32,897 bases of DNA from an uncultured Collinsella sp. (GTDB taxonomy: Bacteria; Actinomycetota; Coriobacteriia; Coriobacteriales; Coriobacteriaceae), in assembly GCA_900545555.1 (NCBI GenBank), contig UQZI01000015.1:1-32897 (forward strand), in the 5' to 3' direction. Below the pieces are notes generated by a model. That model made no database searches. It was given only the letters and a program-made list of their open reading frames with translations, and was not told where the DNA came from. Below are positions 1-8,170 of the stretch, in pieces (position 1 is the first letter of the stretch; every line of letters starts with the position of its first letter). Both the position numbers and the translations under genes were made by a program.

Positions 1-1365
1 CATCAGAGCCAGCGTGGAGCCGCAGATGGAAGCCTGAGAGGTGGAGCCGTTGGAGGACAGGACCTCGGAGACGCAGCGGATGGTATACGGGAACTCGGCC
101 TGATCGGGCAGGACGGGAATCAGCGCGCGCTCGGCCAGGTTGCCGTGGCCGATCTCGCGGCGCTTGGGGCTGCCCATGCGACCGGTCTCGCCGGTGCAGA
201 ACGGCGGGAAGTTGTAGTGGTGCATATAGCGCTTGCCCTCGGTGGGCTCGATGGTATCCAGACGCTGGCCCTCGTTGAGCATACCGAGCGACAGGACGGA
301 AAGCACCTGGGTCTGGCCACGCTGGAACAGACCGGAGCCGTGAACGAGCGGCAGGTAGTTATCCTTCACCATGATGGGGCGAATCTCATCGGCGGCACGG
401 CCGTCGACGCGCTCACCGGTCTCGACGACCATGGTGCGCATAGCCTTCTTCTCGAGCTTCTTGAGCGCCACGGGAATCTCGCGCTCCCAAGCGGCCTGCT
501 CCTCCTCGGTGAACTCGGCACGGATGGACTCCTTCAGAGCCTCGACCTTACCGATACGGGAGAGCTTGTCGGCGTCGCGAAGGGCGGCTGCCATCTCGTC
601 GTAGTGGGCGAAGATGCGCTCCTGGACCTCCTCGACGGGCTGGTCTAGCGGGTACTCCTTCTTGACGATGGGGCCGTTGACCTGCTCCCACTCGGCGACG
701 AACTCGTCCTGAGCCTGGCAGAAAGCAGCAAGGGCCTCCTGGCCAAACTTCATGGCGGCGAGCATGTCGTCCTCGGAGATCTCCTCGGCGCCGGCCTCGA
801 CCATCGAGATGAAGTCGGCGGATCCGCCCAGCTCCAGGTCCAGATCGGAGTTCTCGCGCTCCTCATAGGTGGGGTTGACGATAAACTCGCCGGTCTCCAC
901 GTTGCGTCCGATGCGCACGCAGGCAAGCGGGCCCTCGAAGGGCACGCCGCCGAGCGTCATGGCCAGCGAAGCACCCATGACGTTGATGACGTCGAAGGGG
1001 TTGACCTGGTCGGCGACGAGCGAGGTAGCGACGATGTGCACCTCGTTGCGGAAGCCATCCGGGAAGCTCGGGCGGATCGGGCGGTCGATCATGCGAGCCG
1101 TGAGCGTGGCCTTCTCGCTGGGACGGCCCTCGCGCTTAAGGTAGCCACCCGGAATGCGGCCGGCGGCGTACATCTTCTCGTTGAAGTCGACGGTCAGCGG
1201 GAAGAAGTCGTAATTCTTGCGCTCCTTGGAGACGACCACGGTGTCGAGCATCGTGGTGTCGCCCTGCTTGACCAGACAAGCGCCGGTGGCCTGCTTGGCA
1301 AGCTCGCCGGACTCAAAGGTGTAGGTCTTGCCGTACAGCTCAAAGGTCTTGGATACGAGTGTCAT
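1..1365 (-). CDS. pnp: Polyribonucleotide nucleotidyltransferase (PNPase), 3' part outside window
   Basis: PNPase degrades RNA 3'-to-5' by phosphorolysis and takes part in mRNA turnover in the cytoplasm. The ATG at 1365 follows an AGGAGA ribosome site, and 455 codons are visible before the gene leaves the window. The family is usually 700 or more residues, so the C-terminal KH and S1 RNA-binding domains are not seen. The visible protein opens with MTLVSKTFELYGK and continues through the first RNase PH domain (for example RMIDRPIRPSFPDGF). The last visible stretch, EFPYTIRCVSEVLSSNGS, belongs to the second RNase PH domain. The order rpsO then pnp is the classic bacterial arrangement. Its leader holds a 9-bp hairpin just upstream of the ribosome site. 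Identification is firm. Confidence 0.96.
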   Translation of the reverse strand, partial: MTLVSKTFELYGKTYTFESGELAKQATGACLVKQGDTTMLDTVVVSKERKNYDFFPLTVDFNEKMYAAGRIPGGYLKREGRPSEKATLTARMIDRPIRPSFPDGFRNEVHIVATSLVADQVNPFDVINVMGASLAMTLGGVPFEGPLACVRIGRNVETGEFIVNPTYEERENSDLDLELGGSADFISMVEAGAEEISEDDMLAAMKFGQEALAAFCQAQDEFVAEWEQVNGPIVKKEYPLDQPVEEVQERIFAHYDEMAAALRDADKLSRIGKVEALKESIRAEFTEEEQAAWEREIPVALKKLEKKAMRTMVVETGERVDGRAADEIRPIMVKDNYLPLVHGSGLFQRGQTQVLSVLSLGMLNEGQRLDTIEPTEGKRYMHHYNFPPFCTGETGRMGSPKRREIGHGNLAERALIPVLPDQAEFPYTIRCVSEVLSSNGSTSQASICGSTLALM

Positions 1366-1378
1366 TGTTCTCCTTTAC

Positions 1379-1401
1379 CCCACAGGCCCCTTGCCTGCGG
1401 G
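1379..1401 (-). promoter_or_regulatory. Hairpin in the pnp leader
   Basis: A 9-bp stem (1379-1387 with 1393-1401, one G-U pair, 5-nt loop) sits directly upstream of the pnp ribosome site on the transcribed strand. In other bacteria PNPase represses its own mRNA through a processed leader stem, so autoregulation is possible here. That role is inference. A second small stem, CGTG-AACAAT-CACG, lies further upstream near 1447-1460. Confidence 0.45.
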
Positions 1402-1468
1402 CTTCTCATGTGACGCGGGCCCCCTGCCCCCGCCACGCTTCAGAGCGTGATTGTTCACGCCCTTACAC

Positions 1469-1500
1469 AAAAAGAGCGCCCCGCTGCGCAGGACGCTCTT
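1469..1500 (-). terminator. Rho-independent terminator of rpsO
   Basis: Downstream of the rpsO stop the transcribed strand has AAGAGCG pairing with CGCTCTT, extended by two G-C pairs after a mismatch, followed by five T. It lies between rpsO and pnp, so it could also attenuate read-through into pnp. Confidence 0.8.
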
Positions 1501-1516
1501 AGCATGTACAAATCCG

Positions 1517-1795
1517 TTACTGGATGTTGTCGCGGATGCCCAGAGCCTTGATGAGCTCACGGTACTCGACAATGTCGTTCTTCTTGATGTAGGAGAGAAG
1601 ACGACGACGACGGCCGACGAGCATGAGCAGGCCACGACGGGTGTGGAAGTCCTTCTGGTGGGACTTCATGTGCTCGGTCAGCTCCTTGATGCGCTCGGAC
1701 AGGATGGCGACCTGAACCTTGGGGTTACCGGTATCGACCGGGGAGTTACCGAACTGGGCGGTCAGCTCCGCCTTGCGCTCTTTGGAAACAGTCAT
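1517..1795 (-). CDS. rpsO: Ribosomal protein S15
   Basis: S15 binds the central domain of 16S rRNA early in 30S assembly. The protein has 92 residues, close to the usual 89. It contains the typical segments GNSPVDTGNPKVQVAILSERI and HTRRGLLMLVGRRRRLLSYI. The ATG at 1795 was chosen because it is preceded by AAAGGTGA at good spacing and gives the family's usual N-terminus, MTVSKERKAEL; a longer reading upstream is not S15-like. The gene stands alone between recO and pnp. It has its own candidate extended -10 at 1901-1909, a leader hairpin, and a terminator. S15 commonly represses its own translation through leader RNA structure, which would fit this layout. Confidence 0.97.
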   Translation of the reverse strand: MTVSKERKAELTAQFGNSPVDTGNPKVQVAILSERIKELTEHMKSHQKDFHTRRGLLMLVGRRRRLLSYIKKNDIVEYRELIKALGIRDNIQ

Positions 1796-1815
1796 TGTTT
1801 CACCTTTCGTTTCGC

Positions 1816-1831
1816 GTCGCCTGTGGGCGAC
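1816..1831 (-). promoter_or_regulatory. Leader hairpin just upstream of rpsO
   Basis: GTCGCC and GGCGAC form a perfect 6-bp stem with a 4-nt loop, about 20 nt upstream of the rpsO start. S15 leaders in several bacteria fold into structures recognised by S15. Whether this stem is such a site is not shown by the sequence. Confidence 0.4.
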
Positions 1832-1900
1832 TCCATTCGCCTCGGACTGGGAAGCCGCCGGTGGAGCGAACATCCAAGGTCGAGGTACCAACAGGTCGGT

Positions 1901-1909
1901 ATATTACCA
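1901..1909 (-). promoter_or_regulatory. Candidate extended -10 promoter of rpsO
   Basis: The minus strand reads TGGTAATAT, a TGN-type extended -10, in the 138-bp gap between recO and rpsO. No convincing -35 is present. The same extended pattern recurs before rpsT, mihF, rpmB and adhE in this window. Confidence 0.4.
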
Positions 1910-1933
1910 CAAGCGGCGCGCGCCTGCGCATCA

Positions 1934-2683
1934 TCACCGACCCAACATGAATTCCATCGCACGGAGCCGCTGATCGGTGTGCGTGGCGGCCCAAACATGC
2001 GAAAGCCCCAGCAAAAACGCAGCCGTATGCGGATCGATCTGCTCGTCCATAAGGGCATCGAACGTCATGGACATCAGAGCGCGCAGCCATGCGACCTCGC
2101 TGACCGATACCAACTCGGCGCCAGGCACGCTCGAGGCGCACGACCCGCACAGAAGCCCGCCGGCCTGGGCCGAGAAATGCGAGAGCATGGGATCGCCGCA
2201 CGAGACGCATGCCGAGAAATCGGGGCGGTAGCCAACGTGCGACAGCAGTTTAAAGACAAAGGCCGCCACGAGCAGGTCCATATGTGCCGCGTCGAGCCCG
2301 CTGCCGACAAGTGTGAGCGCCCGCTGCGTGATGGCAAAGGTAAACGGGTCCTCGGCGTCCTCGAACGAGCACACGCGCGCGACCTCGGCGATCGCGCTTG
2401 CGGCGCATGTCATCTCGTAATCGGGAGCAGCGCCGAGCGGCGCCTCCATAAGCTCGGCCTGGGAAACCACGTCGAGCGACCGTCCATGCGCAAGCAGCAG
2501 ATCAACGGTACAGAACATCTCGCAGCGCGCAGCCAGGCGTCCACCGGGTTTGCGGGCGCCCTTTGCCACGGCACGAACCTGCCGACCCCGCTCGTCAAGC
2601 ATCGTCAAGATCAGGTCGGTCTCTTTGAGCTTCGTCTTGTCGAGGACGAGCACCTTGGTGCGATATGTCCGGGAGCCTGCCAT
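1934..2683 (-). CDS. recO: DNA repair protein RecO
   Basis: RecO works with RecF and RecR to load RecA on single-stranded DNA in recombinational repair. The 249-residue protein matches the family length. The N-terminal OB-fold region includes KLKETDLILTMLDERGRQVRAVAKGARK (residues 19-46). A zinc-binding set follows in the C-terminal half: C159-x2-C162 (CVSC) and C179-x2-C182 (CGSC), as in zinc-type RecO proteins. The ATG at 2683 lies 15 nt after the era stop, so the gene is the last member of the lepA-to-recO run. An intergenic gap and separate rpsO promoter follow. Confidence 0.94.
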   Translation of the reverse strand: MAGSRTYRTKVLVLDKTKLKETDLILTMLDERGRQVRAVAKGARKPGGRLAARCEMFCTVDLLLAHGRSLDVVSQAELMEAPLGAAPDYEMTCAASAIAEVARVCSFEDAEDPFTFAITQRALTLVGSGLDAAHMDLLVAAFVFKLLSHVGYRPDFSACVSCGDPMLSHFSAQAGGLLCGSCASSVPGAELVSVSEVAWLRALMSMTFDALMDEQIDPHTAAFLLGLSHVWAATHTDQRLRAMEFMLGR

Positions 2684-2698
2684 GCGCGCCGCGCGTCC

Positions 2699-3766
2699 TT
2701 AGTCCTCGGCGTTGTAGCCAAAGCGGCGAATCTGGGCCTCGTCGTCACGCCAGCCGGCCTTGACCTTTACGTCCAGCTCCAAAAAGACCTGCGTGCCAAA
2801 GATGCGCTCAAGATCGCGACGGGCGTCGATACCGATATGCTTGATCATCTCGCCGCCCTTACCGATGATGATGCCCTTTTGGCCCTCGCGCTCGACGTAA
2901 ATGGTGGCGTGCACGCGCAACACCTTCTTGGTCTGCTCGAGCGCATCGCAGATCACGCCAACGGAGTGCGGAATCTCATCACGGGTGCGGCGCAAGACCT
3001 TCTCGCGCACAAACTCGGCAACGAGCGTCTCATCGGAAGCGTCGGTACCCATGTCCTCGGGGAACCAACGCGGACCCTCAGGCAAAAAGTGCGCAACGGT
3101 CTCGATAAATGCATCGACGTTGAAGTTCTTGACCGACGACGTCACGATCTCGTCGTCATATTCCATGAGTTCGTGGGCTGCCTTAAGCTGCTCCATGACC
3201 TGTGCGGGGTCGGCCTCATCGGCCTTGGTGAGCACCAGGACCTTCTTGGAACGAGCGTTCTTGACGCGCTCGGCAACCCAGGCGTCTCCCCTGCCGATCG
3301 GTTTGGTGGCATCAATCAAAAACGCGACAACATCAACATCGTTCAGCTCGAACAACGCGCTCTTGTTGAGCTCGGATCCCAAGCCGTCCTTGGGCTTATG
3401 AATACCGGGGGTATCGACAAAGACCAGCTGATAGCCGGGGCGGTTGACGACGGCGCGCATGCGGCGGCGGGTCGTCTGGGCCACCGGCGAGGTGATGGCG
3501 ACCTTTTTGCCATAGCAGGCATTAAGCAGCGTAGACTTGCCAGCGTTGGGACGACCGACCAGGGCCACAAAGCCGCTGCGGAAACCGGGCTCAACGTCAC
3601 CAAAGCCCGCGAGGTTGTCGTCCTCGTCGCACAGGGCATCGAGTTCCTCGTCGCTCATACCCTCAAACGGGTCGAACTCCTCGAAATCCTCGAGCTCCTC
3701 GGTATCCACCGCGTCCAGGGACTCGTCGTCCAAAATCTCATCGGAAGGCTGCATGTTGTCGGACAT
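2699..3766 (-). CDS. era: GTPase Era with acidic N-terminal extension
   Basis: Era is an essential GTPase that binds the 3' end of 16S rRNA and helps mature the 30S subunit. The protein has 355 residues, against about 300 in most bacteria. The G motifs are G1 GRPNAGKS (71-78), G3 DTPG (118-121) and G4 TKAD (180-183), a T for the usual N. The C-terminal KH domain carries GKGG at 302-305. The extra length is an N-terminal tail of about 60 residues rich in D and E (for example LEDFEEFDPFEGMSDEELD). The ATG at 3766 has an AAAGGGA ribosome site, so the tail is probably translated. The gene sits between dgkA and recO, a common neighbourhood. Confidence 0.96.
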   Translation of the reverse strand: MSDNMQPSDEILDDESLDAVDTEELEDFEEFDPFEGMSDEELDALCDEDDNLAGFGDVEPGFRSGFVALVGRPNAGKSTLLNACYGKKVAITSPVAQTTRRRMRAVVNRPGYQLVFVDTPGIHKPKDGLGSELNKSALFELNDVDVVAFLIDATKPIGRGDAWVAERVKNARSKKVLVLTKADEADPAQVMEQLKAAHELMEYDDEIVTSSVKNFNVDAFIETVAHFLPEGPRWFPEDMGTDASDETLVAEFVREKVLRRTRDEIPHSVGVICDALEQTKKVLRVHATIYVEREGQKGIIIGKGGEMIKHIGIDARRDLERIFGTQVFLELDVKVKAGWRDDEAQIRRFGYNAED

Positions 3767-3778
3767 GGGAATCCCTTT

Positions 3779-4156
3779 CTAAATAAAGCCGAGTGCGTGG
3801 GCAAATACCAGCAAGCCCACAATCGCGGCGGTGATGGAAAGAACGTATACAGAGGCGGCGGCGATGTCCTTCGCACGCTTGGCCAGCGGATGAAGCTCCT
3901 GGGTCGCCAGGTCGACGATCGCCTCCATAGCGGTATTGCACAGCTCGCCGTGAATCACCAGGCCGCAGCAGATGATAATCGTGGCCCACTCGGCAATGTC
4001 GAGCCCCACGATGCAGCCGGCAATGACGGTGCACACGCCCGCCACGAGCATGACCTTAATGTTGCGCTCGGTCTTGACGGCGGTGACGAAGCCCTCCATG
4101 GCGTAGGAGAACGACTTTAAAAAGGACGGATGGTCCTTGTTCGATCCGGGAATCAT
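3779..4156 (-). CDS. dgkA: Diacylglycerol kinase / undecaprenol kinase family (DgkA)
   Basis: This is a small integral membrane kinase. In Gram-positive relatives the enzyme phosphorylates undecaprenol, feeding the lipid carrier for cell wall synthesis; in E. coli it acts on diacylglycerol. The protein has 125 residues, with hydrophobic segments near 33-50, 54-69 and 101-120. The signature segment is GELCNTAMEAIVD (70-82), with E71, N74 and E78 at the catalytic and metal positions, followed by KRAKD (93-97). The ATG at 4156 has GGAG upstream and lies 9 nt after the ybeY stop. The neighbours ybeY and era are typical. Which lipid is the substrate cannot be told from the sequence. Confidence 0.92.
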   Translation of the reverse strand: MIPGSNKDHPSFLKSFSYAMEGFVTAVKTERNIKVMLVAGVCTVIAGCIVGLDIAEWATIIICCGLVIHGELCNTAMEAIVDLATQELHPLAKRAKDIAAASVYVLSITAAIVGLLVFAHALGFI

Positions 4157-4165
4157 AAACGGCTC

Positions 4166-4675
4166 CTAGTCGTGGGCATGATTGGTGATGGGGCCGACGT
4201 GAACGAGTTTGGGATCCTCGCCGCGCTCGAGCGCCAGATCGCGCAGGATAGCGTCCTCGCGGGCCTCCATAACCTCGGCCTCGTCGTCCTCGATGTGGTC
4301 ATAGCCCAGCAGGTGCAGCATGCCGTGAACGAGCATCAGACGGCACTCGTCAGCGGGGCTATTGCCAAAACCGGGGGCCTGACGGGCAATAACCTGCGGG
4401 GCCAAGATGATATCGCCGAGCTCGAGCGTCTCATCGGAGGGAATATCCTCGTCAAAGGCCGAATCGCACTCAAACGAGAGCACATCGGTGGTGCGGTCGA
4501 TACCGCGCCACTCGTGGTTGAGCTCGTGCATCTCGTCCTCGTCGACATACGAAAGGGAAATCTCGACCTCACGCTCAACACCCTCGGCGGCAAGCACAAC
4601 TGAGCAGATGTGCTCCACCTCCTGGGCATCGAGCAGCGTATCGAGGTCGGCATCGTTGCTGATCAATACACTCAA
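4166..4675 (-). CDS. ybeY: Endoribonuclease YbeY (rRNA maturation factor)
   Basis: YbeY is a zinc metalloprotein needed for 16S rRNA 3' maturation and ribosome quality control. The 169-residue protein carries the diagnostic HGMLHLLGYDH motif, with zinc ligands H117, H121 and H127, and the conserved TDVLSF (63-68). The start is a TTG at 4675. It is supported by AAAGGAG five to six bases upstream and by a 4-nt overlap with the phoH stop, suggesting translational coupling. phoH-ybeY-dgkA-era is a widely conserved order. Confidence 0.95.
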   Translation of the reverse strand: MSVLISNDADLDTLLDAQEVEHICSVVLAAEGVEREVEISLSYVDEDEMHELNHEWRGIDRTTDVLSFECDSAFDEDIPSDETLELGDIILAPQVIARQAPGFGNSPADECRLMLVHGMLHLLGYDHIEDDEAEVMEAREDAILRDLALERGEDPKLVHVGPITNHAHD

Positions 4676-5658
4676 CGGGACTCCTTTCGGTCGCGTGAGC
4701 GTTGCTCACGCACGTCATCATAAGCATCATATGCCTCGACGATACAACCCACTAGGGCATGACGCACCACGTCGGCACGCTCGAGGTGAGAAAATGCCAC
4801 ATCGTCGACACGGCCCAAAATCTTCTCGACATCCGCCAAGCCGCCACGACGACCCACCAGGTCGCGCTGGCTCAGGTCGCCGGTAATCACGAACTTGGAG
4901 TTGAAGCCCAGGCGTGTCAGGAACATCTTCATCTGCTCGGGCGTGGTATTTTGCGCCTCGTCGAGCACCACGAAGGCATCGCTCAGCGTACGACCGCGCA
5001 TGTAGGCGAGCGGCGCAATCTCGATCACGCCGCGCTCCATAAGCTCGTCGGTACGCTCACGATCCATCATGTCAAAAAGGGCATCGTAGAGCGGACGCAT
5101 GTAGGGATCAATCTTTTCCTCGAGGGTGCCGGGCAAAAAGCCCAGGTTCTCCCCCGCCTCGACAACCGGGCGCGTCAAGATCAGACGGCCCACCTCATGG
5201 CACTTGAGCGCGGCAACGGCGAGCGCCATGGCCAGATAGGTCTTACCGGTACCGGCTGGACCCAGGCCAAATGTGATGGTGTGCGAGCGAATGGCATCCA
5301 CATAGCGCTTTTGCCCAAGCGTCTTGGGGCGAATGACGCGGCCGCGATACGAAAGCAGCACGTCATCGCGAAGCGATGTGGCCTCATGCTCGCCGTCGCG
5401 TAAGACGGCCAGGCAACGCGAGACATCGTCGGCAGAAAGGGCACGGCCGGCCGCCGCCTCGCGAAAAGCATGTTCGAAAAAGCGCGCCACGAGCTCGACC
5501 TCGTCCGGGTCACCGCTCACGGCGATGCTATCGCCACGGGCGACCACATGGGCGCGAACCAAGCTCTCGAGCGCACGAAGGACGCCGTCGCCGGCGCCCA
5601 AAACGCGCGAGGGATCAATCCCCTCGGGAACGGTAAGTCTAATCTTCGAGGCTTCCAT
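4672..5658 (-). CDS. PhoH family ATPase (PhoL-like)
   Basis: This is a PhoH-type P-loop ATPase. The family is linked to RNA metabolism and usually sits beside ybeY; its exact reaction is not settled. From the chosen start the protein has 328 residues, with Walker A GPAGTGKT (133-140) and Walker B VVLDEAQ (230-236). The segments LTRPVVEAGENLGFLPG and ITGDLSQRDL are typical of PhoH. The ATG at 5658 has GGGAGG just upstream and overlaps the end of mtaB by 20 nt. A longer reading to 5763 would overlap mtaB further and lacks PhoH-like sequence, so I rejected it. Confidence 0.93.
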   Translation of the reverse strand: MEASKIRLTVPEGIDPSRVLGAGDGVLRALESLVRAHVVARGDSIAVSGDPDEVELVARFFEHAFREAAAGRALSADDVSRCLAVLRDGEHEATSLRDDVLLSYRGRVIRPKTLGQKRYVDAIRSHTITFGLGPAGTGKTYLAMALAVAALKCHEVGRLILTRPVVEAGENLGFLPGTLEEKIDPYMRPLYDALFDMMDRERTDELMERGVIEIAPLAYMRGRTLSDAFVVLDEAQNTTPEQMKMFLTRLGFNSKFVITGDLSQRDLVGRRGGLADVEKILGRVDDVAFSHLERADVVRHALVGCIVEAYDAYDDVREQRSRDRKESR

Positions 5659-6931
5659 GAACCTCCCTGCGCGCATGGACCAAGCCGGAATCATCGACTT
5701 CGATGATAGCAACATCGAGCAGGCACGGGGCTGTAAGTCCACAGGTATCGTCAAGACGGGCATGATGGAACGAGCCGAGCGTCAGGTTGTCACCATACTC
5801 GAGCACGGCGCGCTCAACGGTGCCCACGCGACGACGAGCGTCGGCGATAGCGAGTTCCTGCGCCGCGGCCCGCATACGGCGGCTGCGCTCGGCCATAACC
5901 TCGGGCGGTACCTGGTCGGGCATATCGGCGGCGAGGGTGCCGGGACGCTTGCTATAGCGGAACACGTGCATACGCGAGAACCCCACGCGGCGGCACAGCG
6001 CCAGCGACTCCTCGAACTCCTCGTCCGTCTCACCAGGAAAACCGACGATGACGTCGCACGAAAGAGACGCCTGCGGCAGGATGGCGCGAATCATGCGCAC
6101 CGTGTCCTCAAAGGCCTCGGCACTATAGGGACGACCCATGCGATGCAGCGTCGCCGTACAGCCGGACTGTACAGGCAGGTGCAAAAACGGGGCAATACGC
6201 TGCGGATAGCGCGCCACAACCTTAAGCAGGCGCTCAGAGATATCCATGGGTTCGACCGAGGAAATGCGCACATGCGGAATAGTCGTGCGCTCCATGATGG
6301 CCTCGAGCAGCTCATCGATTTCGACATGCTCGTCGGTCGCGCTCTTGCCATCGTAGGCACCCAGGTTCACACCGGTCAGCACCACCTCGGGCACGCCGGC
6401 CTCCCGGGCCTCGCGAACTTGCTCAAGCACGGACTCGACGGGCACGGAGCGCTCGGGGCCGCGCGCCTTCCACACAATGCAATAGGTGCAGCGATGGTTG
6501 CAGCCGTCCTGGATCTTCACGCCCAGGCGAGAGCGACCGAGCGCATCGACCACCTCGCCATCGCTGCAGGCGGGAACGCTATCGGACTCAACGCCCAGCA
6601 CCTCGCAGACACGTTCGGCGACATCGATCTTGGACGGCTCGGCGATCACGCGATCCGAAAGCTCCAACAGCTCCTCGGGATGCAAATTGACCACGCAACC
6701 GGTCACGAGCACATAAGGCTCGTTTGGATGGGCCAGCGCATGACGGACGGCCTTACGGGTCTTGGCCTCGGCCTCGCCCGTAACGGCACAGGTGTTAATG
6801 ACGATCAGATCGGCATCCTGGGGCTCCACCATAGCAAAGCCCAGGCGCATAAGATCGGCAGTGATACGGTCAGACTCAACCCGGTTGACACGGCAGCCGA
6901 GGTTGACGACGGAAATATGGGGTGCGAGCAC
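5639..6931 (-). CDS. mtaB: tRNA (t6A37) methylthiotransferase MtaB
   Basis: MtaB is a radical-SAM enzyme that adds a methylthio group to threonylcarbamoyl-adenosine at position 37 of tRNAs. The 430-residue protein has the N-terminal UPF0004 domain with cluster cysteines C13, C48 and C79 (LGCRVN, NTCAVT, VTGCVV). The radical-SAM motif CNHRCTYC has C144, C148 and C151. The segment FLHLPVQSGC and a TRAM-like C-terminus follow. The LGCRVNRVES opening is typical of MtaB, as opposed to MiaB or RimO. The start is a GTG at 6931 behind AAGGAG, 9 nt after the dnaJ stop. Confidence 0.92.
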   Translation of the reverse strand: MLAPHISVVNLGCRVNRVESDRITADLMRLGFAMVEPQDADLIVINTCAVTGEAEAKTRKAVRHALAHPNEPYVLVTGCVVNLHPEELLELSDRVIAEPSKIDVAERVCEVLGVESDSVPACSDGEVVDALGRSRLGVKIQDGCNHRCTYCIVWKARGPERSVPVESVLEQVREAREAGVPEVVLTGVNLGAYDGKSATDEHVEIDELLEAIMERTTIPHVRISSVEPMDISERLLKVVARYPQRIAPFLHLPVQSGCTATLHRMGRPYSAEAFEDTVRMIRAILPQASLSCDVIVGFPGETDEEFEESLALCRRVGFSRMHVFRYSKRPGTLAADMPDQVPPEVMAERSRRMRAAAQELAIADARRRVGTVERAVLEYGDNLTLGSFHHARLDDTCGLTAPCLLDVAIIEVDDSGLVHARREVHGSLED

Positions 6932-6940
6932 GCGGGCTCC

Positions 6941-8089
6941 TTAATCGAGGATATCGTCGAGGGCACTCTTGATACGGTCGGTCACCGACTTCTTACCGGA
7001 AGCGACGTCATCGCCCATCTCATCGGCAAAAGCACGGAGCAGCTCGCGTTGCTTATTGGAAAGATTGGTGGGAACGACCACGCGCAGTTGCACGATCAGG
7101 CGGCCACGCGAACCGCCACCGCCAATGCGCGGCATGCCGTAATTATTGACGCTCACGGTGTCGCCGTACTGGGCGCCGGCGGGAACCGTCACCTTAACGA
7201 CCTCGTCGGGCATAATGCCCTCGACCTCGATCTCGCAGCCGAGCGCAGCCTGCGCAATCGAGATATCGCTCACCAGGTACAGGTCGTCACCGTTGCGCTT
7301 AAAGCGCTCATGGTCGGCAACGCGCACGTTGACAATCAGTTCGCCCGAAGGCTCGCCGCGAAGACCGGCCTCACCAAAGCCGCTCACACGCAGCTGGCGA
7401 CCGGTCGAAACGCCGGCAGGAATATCGATGTCGATCTTTTCATGCGAAGGCGTGCGGCCCTGACCGTCGCAGGTCTCGCAGGGATGGTCGATAACCGTGC
7501 CCTCGCCATGGCAGTCGGGGCAAGGCGAGGAAGACTGAACCTGGCCCAAAAACGATCGCTGAACCGTCGTGACGTAGCCCGTACCGTGGCAGCGGCCGCA
7601 CTGCTTTTCCTGTGCACCCTCGGCCCTACCGGTACCGTTGCAGTCCTCGCAAGGAGCAAGGCGATCATAGCTGATCGTCTTTTTGCAGCCGAGCGCCGCC
7701 TCCTCGAGCGTCACCGAAAGCGAGATGGCCATGTCACGTCCGCGACGACGCTCACGACGGCTGCGGGCGCCACCGCCGGCACCGCCGCCAAAAAACGACG
7801 AGAACAGGTCGTCCATGCCCATGCCACCAAAGATATCGTTGATGTCGACATAACCAGAGCCACCGGGGCCGTCCGCGGTGCCGTAACGGTCGTAGTTAGC
7901 ACGCTTCTGCTCATCGGAAAGAACGGAATAGGCCTCGTTGAGCTCCTTGAACTTGGCCTCGGCCTCGGGATCGTCCGAAACATCCGGATGTACGGTACGG
8001 GCCTTCTTTAAAAACGCACGCTTAATCGTCCGCGCGTCGGCATCCCTGTCGACGCCAAGCACCTCGTAGTAATCCCTATTTTCCGACAC
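6941..8089 (-). CDS. dnaJ: Chaperone protein DnaJ (canonical)
   Basis: DnaJ delivers unfolded proteins to DnaK and stimulates its ATPase. From the chosen start it has 382 residues. The J domain (5-70) contains HPD at 34-36. A Gly-rich linker leads to four zinc-binding CxxCxGxG repeats at C147, C164, C190 and C204. The full pair of C-terminal substrate domains follows, as in true DnaJ. The start is a GTG at 8089 with AAGGA seven bases upstream; it gives MSENRDYYEVLGV, the family's usual N-terminus. The upstream reading to 8155 is not DnaJ-like. It lies 81 bp after a second, divergent DnaJ-type gene. Confidence 0.95.
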   Translation of the reverse strand: MSENRDYYEVLGVDRDADARTIKRAFLKKARTVHPDVSDDPEAEAKFKELNEAYSVLSDEQKRANYDRYGTADGPGGSGYVDINDIFGGMGMDDLFSSFFGGGAGGGARSRRERRRGRDMAISLSVTLEEAALGCKKTISYDRLAPCEDCNGTGRAEGAQEKQCGRCHGTGYVTTVQRSFLGQVQSSSPCPDCHGEGTVIDHPCETCDGQGRTPSHEKIDIDIPAGVSTGRQLRVSGFGEAGLRGEPSGELIVNVRVADHERFKRNGDDLYLVSDISIAQAALGCEIEVEGIMPDEVVKVTVPAGAQYGDTVSVNNYGMPRIGGGGSRGRLIVQLRVVVPTNLSNKQRELLRAFADEMGDDVASGKKSVTDRIKSALDDILD

Positions 8090-8170
8090 GACCGAATCCT
8101 TCCGACTTTCATTATTGTCACAGTGCGTCCTATACCCAAGCTGGGCCGACCGCAAACAAAGGGTTTGATG

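Noticed and set aside
1451..4120. An 889-residue plus-strand frame across rpsO, recO and era
   Set aside because: It spans several genes on the opposite strand and has no recognisable domain or ribosome site. It is a shadow of the minus-strand genes.
5324..8011. An 895-residue plus-strand frame opposite phoH, mtaB and dnaJ
   Set aside because: It is antisense to three clear genes and of biased composition, with no family resemblance.
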